A stretch of 64,000 nucleotides of DNA from Anaerolineales bacterium (GCA_015075185.1 JABTUW010000001.1:1922001-1986000), one strand, 5' to 3'. Counted from the stretch's first letter, positions 26,549 through 36,972 are shown. Made by a program: numbers and translations. The notes: generated by a model not told the origin, from the sequence alone.

Positions 26549-28867
26549 CTATGAAGTCGGCAGCGAAGCCACGCCAGCGGCCCCGCCCGTCCACAGCAGC
26601 AGGTACAGGCCCACTAAAATCAAGAGACCGACCACCAAAATCAACAGGTAGTTCTGGGCGCGGCCCGTTTGGAGCAGCCGCAGTTGGCCGCCGAAGCGGT
26701 TGAAGGCTTCGGGAATACCGTTGACAAAATAGCCGTCAACGCCATATTTATCAAAGGCGGCAGTGCCGTCGGCCAGCAGGTTGGTGAAGCGGCCAAAGAA
26801 ATTGACAATCGGATTGATAACCCAATCGTAATCAAATTTGGCGGAGAGAGTCGCCAGCGCCATCACCGGGTAGATGATCAAGCCCCGGTAGATCTCGTCG
26901 AAGTAATACTTGTTTCTCAAAATAGTGAAGATGGGTTTGCCGATCACCGGGATGGTTTCAATGGGGTCCAGCTCTTCCGCCGTTTGGCGCTGAGAGTAGA
27001 GCCACCAGCCAAAGGCGAAGGAAACCAGCCCCAGCAGAGTCGAGGTGATGGCGACGCTGGCCGTGAAAGGCACGGCTTCAAAAACCAGCCCCGGCGTAGC
27101 TTCTTCAGCCAGCAGATGGACTTCACCGGCAAAGCCGTGCAGCCAGCCGCCGATCAGCGGACCGATAACCGGGAAATCTGCGGGTACATTGATAAAGCCG
27201 AGGAAAATGGCAAAGACAGCCAGGATAATCAGGGGCATGGTCATGCGCCAGCCAGGCTCGGCGGCGTGTTCGGCCAGGCTGGTGCGCGGCCGGCCAAAGA
27301 AAACCAATCCGATCTGGCGGCCCATGTAGAAAGCAGTGAAAATCGCGCCGACCGTCCCGGCGATGTAGACCCAAAAGGCCAGGGACTCGGAGCGGTGGAT
27401 AAACGCTTCTGCCAGGATTTCGTCCTTGCTCCAGAAACCGGCAAAGGGGAAAATACCGACCAACGCCAGCGTGCCCATCAGATAAGCCCAGAAACTGGCT
27501 TTCATCTTGTCGTAGAGCGCCCCCATATTGCGCATATCCTGCGGATCGGGGTGGGCGTGATGAGTGTGCGCGTCGTGGTGCTCCTCATGCCCTTCATGCT
27601 CTTCGTGTTTTTCGTGTCCTTCGTGGTGCGTGGCGTGAATCTCATGCTCCATCGCATGGATGATCGAACCGGAGCCCATAAACAACAGGGCCTTGAAAAA
27701 GGAATGAGTCAGCAGGTGAAAGACCCCCGCCAGAAACCCACCCAGGCCGAGAGCCATCATCATATAACCCAACTGGCTGATGGTCGAGTAGGCCAGCACC
27801 CGCTTGACATCATACTGGGCCACGCCGATGGTCGCGCCCATCACCGCAGTGATCGCGCCGATAATGGCGACCCACTGCAAGGCCGGGCTGTGCTCCATCG
27901 TGGCAAAGAGGGGCAGCATGCGGGCCACCAGGTAGACCCCGGCGGAAACCATCGTCGCCGCGTGGATGAGGGCGGAAACGGGCGTCGGGCCTTCCATGGC
28001 GTCGGGCAGCCAGACGTGCAGCGGGAACTGGGCGCTTTTGCCCACCGCCCCTCCGAAGATAAGCAGGGCACTCAACGTGGCAACCGGAATGCCCCACAGC
28101 GTCACTTCGGTCAGGTGCTCCAGCATGTCCGGGGCAAAAATCTCGCGGAAATTCACTGTGCCGGCGGCGCTCCACAGAATCATCATCCCGGCAAAAAGCA
28201 GCACATCGCCGATACGGGTGGTCATAAAGGCTTTGAGGGCAGCCAGCTTGGGCGGGATTTTGTCCGGCCCGGCGTAACGCCAGAAGGTCAGCGCCTGCCA
28301 CCAGTTGCGCGGCTTTTCGACCTTGTCGGTGTCGGGATAGGTCTTCTCGAACCAGAAGCCGATGAGCAGGTAGGAACACAAACCCATGATTTCCCAGGAG
28401 ATAAAGAGCAGTAATAAGTTGTCGGCAATGACCAGCGCGAGCATCCCGGCGGCAAATAGGGAGACATAGGCAAAGAAGCGGGAGTAGCGACCAAATTCGG
28501 CTTCGTAGCCTTCCATGTACTCCGAGGCGTAGATAAAGATCATCAGACAGACGAAGGGCACCATAAAGAGCATAGCGGCGGTGAAGCCGTCCACGGCAAA
28601 GCCGGTGTTGAAGACGCTGGTACCCGCGGGAATCCATTCGATGGGCAGGCTCCAGCCGTCAATGTGCATCCCGTGATGGGCGTCAGCCATATACGCGCCG
28701 ATGGTGTTGAATACAATAGCCCAGGAATGGATAGTAGACAGGGCAATGGCGGCAATAGCCAGGCCGGCGCTGCCTTTTTTGCTGCGGTTCAAGCCCAAGA
28801 TAATGGCGGCAAAGGCAAGCAGCGGGTAAACAGGGATGAGCCAGATATAGTCAAAGAAAAAGTTCAT
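26549..28867 (-). CDS. nuoL: NADH-quinone oxidoreductase subunit L
   Basis: Largest antiporter-like subunit of complex I, 772 residues, with the long lateral helix at the C-terminal end. Typical motifs: FISWEIMGLCSYLLIG, KSAQFPLHVWLPDAMEGPTP in two parts, and DVKRVLAYSTISQLGYM. An insertion of about 36 residues with 15 histidines, encoded at 27551-27658, sits between MGSGSIIHAM and MRNMGALYDKMK, where other NuoL proteins continue directly. The ATG at 28867 has SD AAGGA; the upstream frame to 28930 is repeat DNA. The gene follows nuoK across a heptamer tract. Confidence 0.95.
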   Translation of the reverse strand: MNFFFDYIWLIPVYPLLAFAAIILGLNRSKKGSAGLAIAAIALSTIHSWAIVFNTIGAYMADAHHGMHIDGWSLPIEWIPAGTSVFNTGFAVDGFTAAMLFMVPFVCLMIFIYASEYMEGYEAEFGRYSRFFAYVSLFAAGMLALVIADNLLLLFISWEIMGLCSYLLIGFWFEKTYPDTDKVEKPRNWWQALTFWRYAGPDKIPPKLAALKAFMTTRIGDVLLFAGMMILWSAAGTVNFREIFAPDMLEHLTEVTLWGIPVATLSALLIFGGAVGKSAQFPLHVWLPDAMEGPTPVSALIHAATMVSAGVYLVARMLPLFATMEHSPALQWVAIIGAITAVMGATIGVAQYDVKRVLAYSTISQLGYMMMALGLGGFLAGVFHLLTHSFFKALLFMGSGSIIHAMEHEIHATHHEGHEKHEEHEGHEEHHDAHTHHAHPDPQDMRNMGALYDKMKASFWAYLMGTLALVGIFPFAGFWSKDEILAEAFIHRSESLAFWVYIAGTVGAIFTAFYMGRQIGLVFFGRPRTSLAEHAAEPGWRMTMPLIILAVFAIFLGFINVPADFPVIGPLIGGWLHGFAGEVHLLAEEATPGLVFEAVPFTASVAITSTLLGLVSFAFGWWLYSQRQTAEELDPIETIPVIGKPIFTILRNKYYFDEIYRGLIIYPVMALATLSAKFDYDWVINPIVNFFGRFTNLLADGTAAFDKYGVDGYFVNGIPEAFNRFGGQLRLLQTGRAQNYLLILVVGLLILVGLYLLLWTGGAAGVASLPTS

Positions 28868-28882
28868 AGTCAATCCTTTTAT

Positions 28883-28952
28883 TGACAATTGACAACTGAT
28901 GATTGACCGTTGGCAATTGTCAACAGTCAATGATCAATGATTAATTGTTAAT
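28883..28952. repeat. Long heptamer tract (TTGACAA family) between nuoK and nuoL
   Basis: Ten units in unbroken 7-bp phase: TTGACAA, TTGACAA, CTGATGA, TTGACCG, TTGGCAA, TTGTCAA, CAGTCAA, TGATCAA, TGATTAA, TTGTTAA. The second half is roughly the complement of the first. The nuoK stop codon (28948-28950) is part of the last unit. Confidence 0.93.
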
Positions 28953-29262
28953 TTTTGAGAATATCCAACTCTTCGACCACGACCGCGTGGCGGCGGCGGT
29001 AGACTGCAATCACAATCGCCAGGCCAACCGCCGCTTCAGCCGCCGCAACGGTGATGACGATGATCGCAAAAATTTGTCCGGCCACGTCATTGGGGGCAAT
29101 GTAGCGCCAGAAGGCAACCAGGTTGATATTGACGGCGTTCAGAATCAGCTCTACGCCCATCAGAATAGCGATGGCGTTTTTGCGGGTAAGCGCCCCGTAC
29201 ACACCGATGCTAAAGAGGGCCGCCGAAACAGTCAACCACCACGATAAAGGAATAGTTGTCAT
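28948..29262 (-). CDS. nuoK: NADH-quinone oxidoreductase subunit K
   Basis: Small proton-channel subunit, 104 residues, three membrane helices. Conserved helix Glu residues are present in GVELILNAVN (Glu near 38) and AAAEAAVGLAI (Glu near 75). SD GGAGAGAG precedes the ATG. Position between nuoJ and nuoL is the normal order. Its TAA stop lies inside the adjacent heptamer repeat. Confidence 0.95.
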   Translation of the reverse strand: MTTIPLSWWLTVSAALFSIGVYGALTRKNAIAILMGVELILNAVNINLVAFWRYIAPNDVAGQIFAIIVITVAAAEAAVGLAIVIAVYRRRHAVVVEELDILKN

Positions 29263-29284
29263 ACTTTGCTCTCTCCAATTTTTA

Positions 29285-29370
29285 AGGAAGGCTGGAGGAT
29301 TGGAAGACTGAACCTTCGCCAGCCTTCGAGCCGAAGGCCCCCTATGGGCAGCCTTCTAATCTTCCATTAT
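29285..29370. repeat. Inverted heptamer tracts (GGAAGGC/TGGAGGA family) between nuoJ and nuoK
   Basis: GGAAGGC, TGGAGGA, TTGGAAG on one side and CAGCCTT, CTAATCT, TCCATTA on the other. A small GCCTTCG/CGAAGGC hairpin lies in the middle. Confidence 0.8.
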
Positions 29371-29372
29371 CT

Positions 29373-29912
29373 TCACTCCGCCGCAATTTTCTCGCGGGCC
29401 AGGATAACCGCTCCAATCAAGGCCACCGATAGGAGCACGCCGACGACTTCAAAGGGGATGAGATAACTGCCCAGAAAGGCCAGCCCCAACTGCCCGACGA
29501 CATCAGCGCCGGGTTCGGCATCGCTGACCGGCCAGTTGATGGAACCGACGACCGCCAGCAAGATCACAAACAGGACCAAAACGACCGGCGCCGCCAGCCA
29601 CCACTGGTGATTAGCCTGGCTCTGGCTGGCCTCCATCATCCGGCGCGAGAACATGATGGCAAACAGGATCAGTACGGCAATGGCCCCAACGTAAACAAAT
29701 AACTGCACTACTGCCAAGAATCCAGCGCTGAGCAGTACATAATAACCACTGACGCCAAAAAAGGACAGAATCAGGTAGAGGGCGCTGTGGAACAAATTCC
29801 GGCTGGTGACTACTCCCAGCGCCCCGCCAAGGGTACAAAAAGTCATCACCCAAAAGACAATCTGGGTCAGCGGTATTTGCGATGGATCGAAGGTTGTTGG
29901 ATCAAAAGGCAT
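29373..29912 (-). CDS. nuoJ: NADH-quinone oxidoreductase subunit J
   Basis: Membrane subunit of complex I, 179 residues, five helices. The pi-bulge helix region is recognisable as FVYVGAIAVLILFAIMF. ATG at 29912 is chosen because SD GAGAGG lies 7 nt upstream; a TTG two codons earlier is also open. It lies between nuoH and nuoK with heptamer hairpins on both sides. nuoI, normally found between H and J, is absent. Confidence 0.94.
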   Translation of the reverse strand: MPFDPTTFDPSQIPLTQIVFWVMTFCTLGGALGVVTSRNLFHSALYLILSFFGVSGYYVLLSAGFLAVVQLFVYVGAIAVLILFAIMFSRRMMEASQSQANHQWWLAAPVVLVLFVILLAVVGSINWPVSDAEPGADVVGQLGLAFLGSYLIPFEVVGVLLSVALIGAVILAREKIAAE

Positions 29913-29936
29913 AAGCAAACCTCTCGGTAGGGAGGA

Positions 29937-29997
29937 GGTAGTAGGGAGTAAGGAGTAGGGAAAAAAACCCTACTTCTTACTCCTTACTCCCTACTCC
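29937..29997. repeat. Inverted heptamer tracts (GGAGTAA family) between nuoH and nuoJ
   Basis: GTAGTAG, GGAGTAA, GGAGTAG, then A-rich spacer, then CCCTACT, TCTTACT, CCTTACT, CCCTACT. The arms are complementary and form a long hairpin. Nearly the same sequence occurs at 22391-22464 and 36910-36972. Confidence 0.92.
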
Positions 29998-30003
29998 GTG
30001 TTC

Positions 30004-31251
30004 TTACTTTCCACTGGCGGCCAGCGGCTCGACGGCGGCGACGGCGCGCAGCCCTTTGCTGCGGCTGCGGCGAGCGACATTGGACACAATAGCAACGGCA
30101 ATGGCGGCAATCAGGATATTCACCGCCAGGAGCGCGACAACCTCGCCGGCATAGCCCAATCCACTCAAAGGGCCGGGTTCAACCGGAATGGCGGCGTTGC
30201 TGCCGGGCGCAAAAAACCGGACAACCACAGCCACGCCGATCATCAAGGCCAGTGACAGCGGCACCAGGAATTTCCAGCCAAAATCAAGCAGGTGGTCAAT
30301 CCGGAAGCGCGGCAGCGTTCCCCGGAACCACATCATAATAAAGACAAAGAAGAAGACTTTGACGGTCAGGGCAATAAACCCGAGAATCGGCCCGATTGGG
30401 CCGGGCAGGGCGGCCACGTCAATAAAAGGAATCTGCCAGCCGCCCAAAAATAGAATCGCGCAAAAGAAGGACAGGGCAAACATATGGACATATTCAGCAA
30501 TCATGAACATGCCGAATTTGATACCGCTGTATTCGGTATGAAAGCCGGCGACAAGTTCCGACTCGGCCTCGATCAAGTCGAAGGGCGAGCGGCCGGTTTC
30601 GGCGATCCCTGCCAGGAAGAAGATAAGGAAAACAACCGGCAGCGAAACGATGTACCACATTCCGCTTTGAGCCTCGGTAATGCTGGCCATTGACATCGAG
30701 CCAGCGGCCATCGTCACCGTAATCAGGGCTATAATCATCGGGATTTCGTAGGTCAGGAGCATCGCTACTACCCGAAACGCGCCCAGCAGGGCGTATTTAT
30801 TATTAGAGGCCCAGCCGCCCATCAAAATAGCGAGTGTTCCCAGACCGCCGACTGCTACAATATACAAAACGGCGACATTGAGATCCGACCCAACAAAGCC
30901 CGGCGCAAAAGGAATGACGGCGAAGGTCATAATCGCCGAGATCATGGCCAGGCCAGGCGCAATGTTATAAACAATACGGTCGGCAGCGGCCGGAGTGATG
31001 TCCTCCTTGGTGAACATCTTGATCATATCGGCCACGGCCTGCAGCAAGCCAAACGGTCCGGCCCGGTTTGGCCCAATCCGGTCTTGAATACGGGCAATAA
31101 TTTTGCGCTCCAGCCAGGTCAGGATAATCAGCATGGCCGGAGCCACCACCGCCACAATGCTGGCCAGAACAGCATGCATAATAAACCGGGCCACCCCTTC
31201 ATTGACCAGGGGGATATTCAGGCTAACGATCCAATTAATAATCTCTTGCAT
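30004..31251 (-). CDS. nuoH: NADH-quinone oxidoreductase subunit H
   Basis: Membrane subunit joining the quinone site to the proton-pumping arm, 415 residues, eight or nine helices. Motifs: LERKIIARIQDRIGPNRAGP (residues ~47-66), FTKEDITP, the Glu-rich quinone loop GIAETGRSPFDLIEAESELV (~216-235) and GTLPRFRIDHLL. SD GGGAGA precedes the ATG. The last ~35 residues are Arg/Ala-rich and extend past the usual end. nuoG, F, E, D, C and B, usually upstream, are not here. Confidence 0.96.
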   Translation of the reverse strand: MQEIINWIVSLNIPLVNEGVARFIMHAVLASIVAVVAPAMLIILTWLERKIIARIQDRIGPNRAGPFGLLQAVADMIKMFTKEDITPAAADRIVYNIAPGLAMISAIMTFAVIPFAPGFVGSDLNVAVLYIVAVGGLGTLAILMGGWASNNKYALLGAFRVVAMLLTYEIPMIIALITVTMAAGSMSMASITEAQSGMWYIVSLPVVFLIFFLAGIAETGRSPFDLIEAESELVAGFHTEYSGIKFGMFMIAEYVHMFALSFFCAILFLGGWQIPFIDVAALPGPIGPILGFIALTVKVFFFVFIMMWFRGTLPRFRIDHLLDFGWKFLVPLSLALMIGVAVVVRFFAPGSNAAIPVEPGPLSGLGYAGEVVALLAVNILIAAIAVAIVSNVARRSRSKGLRAVAAVEPLAASGK

Positions 31252-31274
31252 TAATCATCTCCCAGAGGGACAGC

Positions 31275-31349
31275 AGATAGAGGATAGAGGATAGAAGATC
31301 GAAACTGCTTTTTATTTTCTATCTACCATCTTCAATCTACTATCTTCTG
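31275..31349. repeat. Inverted heptamer tracts (GGATAGA/TCTATCT family) between nuoA and nuoH
   Basis: AGATAGA, GGATAGA, GGATAGA, AGATCGA, then TCTATCT, ACCATCT, TCAATCT, ACTATCT; complementary arms. Confidence 0.92.
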
Positions 31350-31354
31350 TGTTA

Positions 31355-31711
31355 CTACCACCACTGCATTGCACCTTTACGCCAGGCGTACAGCAGGCCA
31401 TCGAACAAAAGCACAATAAAAACCGTTGCCCAAATGAGCGTATAGAGCGGCAACTGGTTTAAGGCTACGGCAAAGGGGAACAAAAAGACCGCTTCGACAT
31501 CGAAAACCACAAAGATGATGGCATAAATGTAATACTGGGCCTTAAACTGCACCCAGGTATCGCCGATGGTTTCAATGCCCGACTCGTACGTTTCTTGTTT
31601 GGCTGGATTTGGCTTTTTGGGCCGGAGCGCCCAGGCCATGATGAGGGTGACGATGGGGATAGTCAGCGTGATGAACCCCAGTACGCCGATAAACTCGAAG
31701 TCCTTTAACAC
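31355..31711 (-). CDS. nuoA: NADH-quinone oxidoreductase subunit A
   Basis: Small membrane subunit of complex I, 118 residues, three helices, with the diagnostic YESGIETIGDTWVQFKAQYY loop (residues ~42-61) and FDVEAVFLFP. GTG at 31711 is chosen because SD AGGAGG lies 10 nt upstream. It is the first gene of this nuo unit, preceded by its own promoter. Confidence 0.95.
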   Translation of the reverse strand: MLKDFEFIGVLGFITLTIPIVTLIMAWALRPKKPNPAKQETYESGIETIGDTWVQFKAQYYIYAIIFVVFDVEAVFLFPFAVALNQLPLYTLIWATVFIVLLFDGLLYAWRKGAMQWW

Positions 31712-31755
31712 AGCAGTCCTCCTCCTTGAAGCAAGCCGCCTTTTTGAGCGCGACG

Positions 31756-31783
31756 ATTATAGCATGCTTCGATACGTAAACAA
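31756..31783 (-). promoter_or_regulatory. Promoter of the nuo operon
   Basis: Minus-strand TTGTTT (31778-31783), 16-bp spacer, TATAAT (31756-31761), 45 bp before the nuoA start. Confidence 0.7.
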
Positions 31784-31947
31784 AATCCTCATCTTATGTG
31801 AATCAAAGGGACGGCGCAATCATAACACAATTTGCCTCAATGGAAAAATCAACTTGTTCTATTTATCACAACAAATTGGCGGCGAAAAACTCCATTCGCC
31901 CGACTCTGGCGGCGGTGGTATAATCTCGCCACTATGGAGCAGAAAAA

Positions 31948-33015
31948 GTGACCAACCTTCCCTCTTCCAATCTTCCACCCCTCCCCGTTTCCTCCCTGCC
32001 AACTCCAGCAGTCGAGTGGGACTCCTACCTGTTGACTCACCACGGCCACCTCCTGCAAAGCTGGGCCTGGGGTGAATTAAAAGGCCGCTTTGGCTGGTCG
32101 GCAGTGCGGGTTCGTCCGCCAGGGGATAAGGCCGCGGCGCAAATCCTCTTTCGCCGCCTGCCCCTAGGATTGACCCTGGCCTATATTCCTAAAGGTCCTG
32201 TGGTTGACTGGACGGATAGTGAGCAATGCCGCACTTTCTTTGCTGCCCTCCACGCCGAGGCCAAAAAACGGCGAGCAGTTCTCCTCAAATTCGAACCCAA
32301 TCTCTGGAGTCCAGACTTTAGCCTGGACTTCCCTCACGCTGAAGCAGCGGTTAATTTACTGACAAGGTCCGGCTTCACCCCCGCCGACGCCATCCAGCCC
32401 CGTACCTCGCTGGTAATTGACCTCAGCGGTGATGAGGCGGCAATTTTAGCTGCGATGAAACAAAAGACCCGTTACAACATTCGCCTGGCCGAAAAAAAGG
32501 GCGTCACCATTCGCCACGGAGGGCCCGAGGATGTAACGATCTTTTACCAACTGGCCCAAATTACCGCCGTCCGTGACAGTTTTGGCGTCCACAATCTCGA
32601 CTACTACCGGGCTGCCTATGACCTTTTTGCGCCGGATCGCTGCGCTCTGCTCCTAGCCGAATTCGCGGGCCGACCCCTGGCTGCCTTGATGGCTTTCAGT
32701 TTTGGCCGGGAAGCCTACTATTTCTACGGCGCTTCATCGAGTGAGCAGCGCAACCTGATGGCCCCCTACCTGCTCCAGTGGGAAGCAATCCGCTGGGCCA
32801 AAAGCCAGGGCTGCACCCGCTACGACCTGTGGGGCATCCCCGACGCCGATCTTGTCACCCTGGAAGCCGAGTTTGAACGGCGCCACGATAACTTGTGGGG
32901 TGTTTACCGCTTCAAGCGCGGCTTCGGCGGGCAGTGGGTGCAGAGCATCGACGCGTTTGATTATGTCTATAATCCACTACTATACCAATTTTATAAGCTG
33001 GTCCGGCGACGTTAA
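31948..33015 (+). CDS. FemAB/FemX-like peptidyltransferase (GNAT-fold)
   Basis: A 355-residue protein of the lipid II:glycine glycyltransferase (FemA/B/X) family, which adds amino acids from aminoacyl-tRNA to the peptidoglycan stem peptide. Two GNAT-like halves are visible. Markers include LLQSWAWGELKGRFGW (residues ~35-50), MKQKTRYNIRLAEKKGV (~166-182), FYGASSSEQRNLMAPYLLQWEAI in the second half, and YRFKRGFGG near 323. GTG at 31948 has SD GGAG 8 nt upstream, and a TATAAT lies at 31919. Residues 2-18 (Ser/Pro/Leu) come from a heptamer-like CTTCCA tract, so the true conserved start may be near residue 20. It diverges from nuoA. Confidence 0.86.
   Translation: MTNLPSSNLPPLPVSSLPTPAVEWDSYLLTHHGHLLQSWAWGELKGRFGWSAVRVRPPGDKAAAQILFRRLPLGLTLAYIPKGPVVDWTDSEQCRTFFAALHAEAKKRRAVLLKFEPNLWSPDFSLDFPHAEAAVNLLTRSGFTPADAIQPRTSLVIDLSGDEAAILAAMKQKTRYNIRLAEKKGVTIRHGGPEDVTIFYQLAQITAVRDSFGVHNLDYYRAAYDLFAPDRCALLLAEFAGRPLAALMAFSFGREAYYFYGASSSEQRNLMAPYLLQWEAIRWAKSQGCTRYDLWGIPDADLVTLEAEFERRHDNLWGVYRFKRGFGGQWVQSIDAFDYVYNPLLYQFYKLVRRR
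31953..31985. repeat. Heptamer-like tract at the 5' end of the FemAB gene
   Basis: CCTTCCC, TCTTCCA, ATCTTCC, ACCCCTC in phase; translated as the Pro/Ser/Leu-rich N-terminus. Confidence 0.7.
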
Positions 33016-33031
33016 CCTCAATAGCCCCATT

Positions 33032-33073
33032 TTCTATCTACTATCCTCCATCCTCTATCTTCCCCCTCCATCT
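33032..33073. repeat. Heptamer tract (CTCTATC family) before the heat-shock operon
   Basis: TTCTATC, TACTATC, CTCCATC, CTCTATC, TTCCCCC, TCCATCT in exact phase, just upstream of the hrcA promoter. Confidence 0.88.
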
Positions 33074-33085
33074 TTCCATTTTCGT

Positions 33086-33114
33086 TTGACTTGACCCCCA
33101 CTTTATGGTATGAT
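33086..33114 (+). promoter_or_regulatory. Promoter of the hrcA-grpE-dnaK-dnaJ operon
   Basis: TTGACT (33086-33091), 17-bp spacer, TATGAT (33109-33114). The predicted start (~33121) lies just before the CIRCE operator. Confidence 0.82.
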
Positions 33115-33127
33115 TCCGGGCATATTT

Positions 33128-33154
33128 TTAGCACTCGCAAGGGTAGAGTGCTAA
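33128..33154 (+). promoter_or_regulatory. CIRCE operator
   Basis: TTAGCACTC, nine bases, GAGTGCTAA: the exact canonical CIRCE inverted repeat bound by HrcA. Repression should be relieved when GroE is titrated by unfolded protein. Confidence 0.98.
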
Positions 33155-33170
33155 AGGGCGATTAACAACA

Positions 33171-34211
33171 ATGGCTGACAACCTTTTATCTGAGCGACAA
33201 CAGATAGTTTTGCGCTTGGTGGTCCAGGAGTACATCAAATCTGCCGTACCGGTCAGCTCTAAAACAATAACGGAAGATTATCCCATTGGGGTCAGCTCAG
33301 CGACGATCCGCAATGAAATGGCGGCACTGGAGGAAAAAGGCTACCTGATGCAGCCCCACACCTCTGCCGGGCGCATCCCGACCGAAGCGGGCTACCGTTA
33401 TTTTGTCGAAAAATTGATGGAAAAGGCTGACTTGCCCCTTGAAGAGCAGCGCATGATCAGCCACCAATTCCATCAGTCCCGGCTGGAGCTAGATCAGTGG
33501 CTGCGCTTGAGCGCGGCGGTTTTGGCTCGCACCTCGCATAACGCCTCCCTGGTTACAGCGCCCAAAAGCGAACGCTGCTATTTGAAGCATGTCGAACTGA
33601 TCTCTCTGCATGAGAATTTGATGCTGCTCATTTTGGTTCTGCAAGGAGGGACGCTCAAACAGCAAATTCTGGAGCTCGACGCACCGACCGATCAGGATGA
33701 GTTGGGTCCCCTGGCTCGACAACTGAGCGATTTGTGGGCCGGGTTGGACGCGCAAGAGGTTGCCGCCACAACCACTACGTTGACCGGGCTGGCTGCTACC
33801 GTTGGCGAAGTCGCCGTAGATACGATGCGGCGTATTGACGCTCGCCGCAGCAGCGACATTTATCACGATGGCCTGCTCAACTCGCTCACTCAGCCGGAGT
33901 TTAGGCATCGTGAAGGTGTCCAGCAGGTTATTCGCGCCCTGGAAGAGCGCCAGTTGGTCGAACAATTGGTGGGCGAGGCGTTGCAGCGTGGCGGGGTTCA
34001 GATTATTATCGGCGGCGAGGGCAAATGGGAAGAACTGTCGGAAGTCGGTATTGTTCTGGCCCGTTATGGTATTGACGATACCGTCGCCGGGGCAATGGGG
34101 GTATTGGGTCCGGTGCGCATGGCTTATGGGCGGGCCGTTTCCGTTGTGAAATATATGTCGTATTTGATGAGCGACTTGATAAGCGACCTGTATGGGTATA
34201 AGAACCAATAG
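33171..34211 (+). CDS. hrcA: Heat-inducible transcription repressor HrcA
   Basis: Repressor of class I heat-shock genes, 346 residues. The N-terminal winged helix (SERQQIVLRLVVQEYIKS, residues ~7-24) and the SSATIRNEMAALEEKGYLMQPHTSAGR recognition region (in two parts, ~42-68) are strongly conserved, followed by a GAF-like dimer domain ending in GPVRMAYGRAVSVV. A CIRCE element sits 17 bp upstream, so the gene is autoregulated. The ATG has no good SD. First gene of the operon. Confidence 0.97.
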   Translation: MADNLLSERQQIVLRLVVQEYIKSAVPVSSKTITEDYPIGVSSATIRNEMAALEEKGYLMQPHTSAGRIPTEAGYRYFVEKLMEKADLPLEEQRMISHQFHQSRLELDQWLRLSAAVLARTSHNASLVTAPKSERCYLKHVELISLHENLMLLILVLQGGTLKQQILELDAPTDQDELGPLARQLSDLWAGLDAQEVAATTTTLTGLAATVGEVAVDTMRRIDARRSSDIYHDGLLNSLTQPEFRHREGVQQVIRALEERQLVEQLVGEALQRGGVQIIIGGEGKWEELSEVGIVLARYGIDDTVAGAMGVLGPVRMAYGRAVSVVKYMSYLMSDLISDLYGYKNQ

Positions 34212-34214
34212 GAT

Positions 34215-34271
34215 AGTAACCAGTAGTTAGTAGTCAGAAAAAATATTTAGCTACTGATTACTGACTACTTT
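34215..34271. repeat. Inverted heptamer tracts between hrcA and grpE
   Basis: AGTAACC, AGTAGTT, AGTAGTC, then AT-rich spacer, then CTACTGA, TTACTGA, CTACTTT. The hairpin ends in a T-run only 17 bp before grpE, so it could attenuate transcription within the operon. Confidence 0.9.
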
Positions 34272-34287
34272 TTTTAGGAGGTAGCTT

Positions 34288-34887
34288 ATGGCAAAAAAGA
34301 AGCAGAAAGAGCAAGTGGTGGACGAACCCATTCTGGAGAAAGAACCTGTTGTCGAAAAAGAGGCCGAAGTTGTCTCTAGCGACAACGGCACGGCCAAAGA
34401 GGTCGAAGTGACCAGCGCCGAAGCGCCGAACCTGGAACAGCAACTGGAACAGGCGCAGCAGGAGGCCGCCCAAAATTTGGATAGATGGCAGCGGGCGGCA
34501 GCCGAACTGGCCAATTATAAAAGACGCCAGGAAGAGCAACTGAAGTTGCAGCGTGACATGATTAAAGCCGATGTACTGCAAGGTGTTATTAGCGCCCTGG
34601 ACGACATGGACCTGGCCTTTCAAAACGTGCCTCCCCAACTCGACGGCCAGCTTGTCGGTTGGGTCGAGGGATTTCGCCTGGTCCAGCGTAAACTGGATAA
34701 AATACTGGAAGACCAGGGGGTCAGTTCAATCAGTACTGCCGGGGCTTTTGACCCCAACTTACACGAAGCGGTCAGCCACGAAGACAGCCCCGACCACGAG
34801 GAAGGCCAGATTATCGCCGAGCTGCGTAAGGGGTATCAAATCGGCAGCCGGGTCATCCGACCGGCTTTGGTGCGGGTGGCAAAATAA
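34288..34887 (+). CDS. grpE: Nucleotide exchange factor GrpE
   Basis: ADP/ATP exchange factor for DnaK, 199 residues. Residues 1-50 are acidic and disordered. A long coiled-coil helix (~50-95, with RWQRAAAELANYKRRQEEQ) is followed by the beta-wing domain with the GrpE signature FDPNLHEAVSHEDSPDHEEGQ in two parts and GYQIGSRVIRPALVRVAK at the end. SD AGGAGG precedes the ATG. Second gene of the heat-shock operon. Confidence 0.97.
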   Translation: MAKKKQKEQVVDEPILEKEPVVEKEAEVVSSDNGTAKEVEVTSAEAPNLEQQLEQAQQEAAQNLDRWQRAAAELANYKRRQEEQLKLQRDMIKADVLQGVISALDDMDLAFQNVPPQLDGQLVGWVEGFRLVQRKLDKILEDQGVSSISTAGAFDPNLHEAVSHEDSPDHEEGQIIAELRKGYQIGSRVIRPALVRVAK

Positions 34888-34893
34888 AATTAT

Positions 34894-34960
34894 GGAAGGC
34901 GGGAAGCGTGGAGGATTGCTACATTGCCAACCCTCCACTCCTCCAATCCTCCAGCCTCTT
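34894..34960. repeat. Inverted heptamer tracts between grpE and dnaK
   Basis: GGAAGGC, GGGAAGC, GTGGAGG on one arm; CCCTCCA, CTCCTCC, AATCCTC, CAGCCTC on the other. Confidence 0.85.
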
Positions 34961-35004
34961 AGTATCTATCATCTTTTTAGCATCAATCACAGGAGCACCA
35001 GATT

Positions 35005-36909
<1,905 letters not shown>

Positions 36910-36972
36910 GGTAGTAGGTAGTAAGGAGTAGGTAATAGGGGATTTTCCCCCTACTACCTATTACCTAATCCC
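36910..36972. repeat. Inverted heptamer tracts (GGTAGTA family) between dnaK and dnaJ
   Basis: GGTAGTA, GGTAGTA, AGGAGTA, GGTAATA, then CCCCCTA, CTACC, TATTACC, TAATCCC. The complementary arms form a hairpin right after the dnaK stop. Confidence 0.9.

Noticed and set aside
26669..28414. Long plus-strand open frame of 581 codons opposite nuoL
   Set aside because: Antisense shadow of nuoL with Gln/Gly/Asp/His-rich, non-protein-like composition; nuoL is certain.
31934..31951. Five-codon ATG frame before the FemAB gene
   Set aside because: Too short to support; its GGAG serves as SD for the GTG at 31948.
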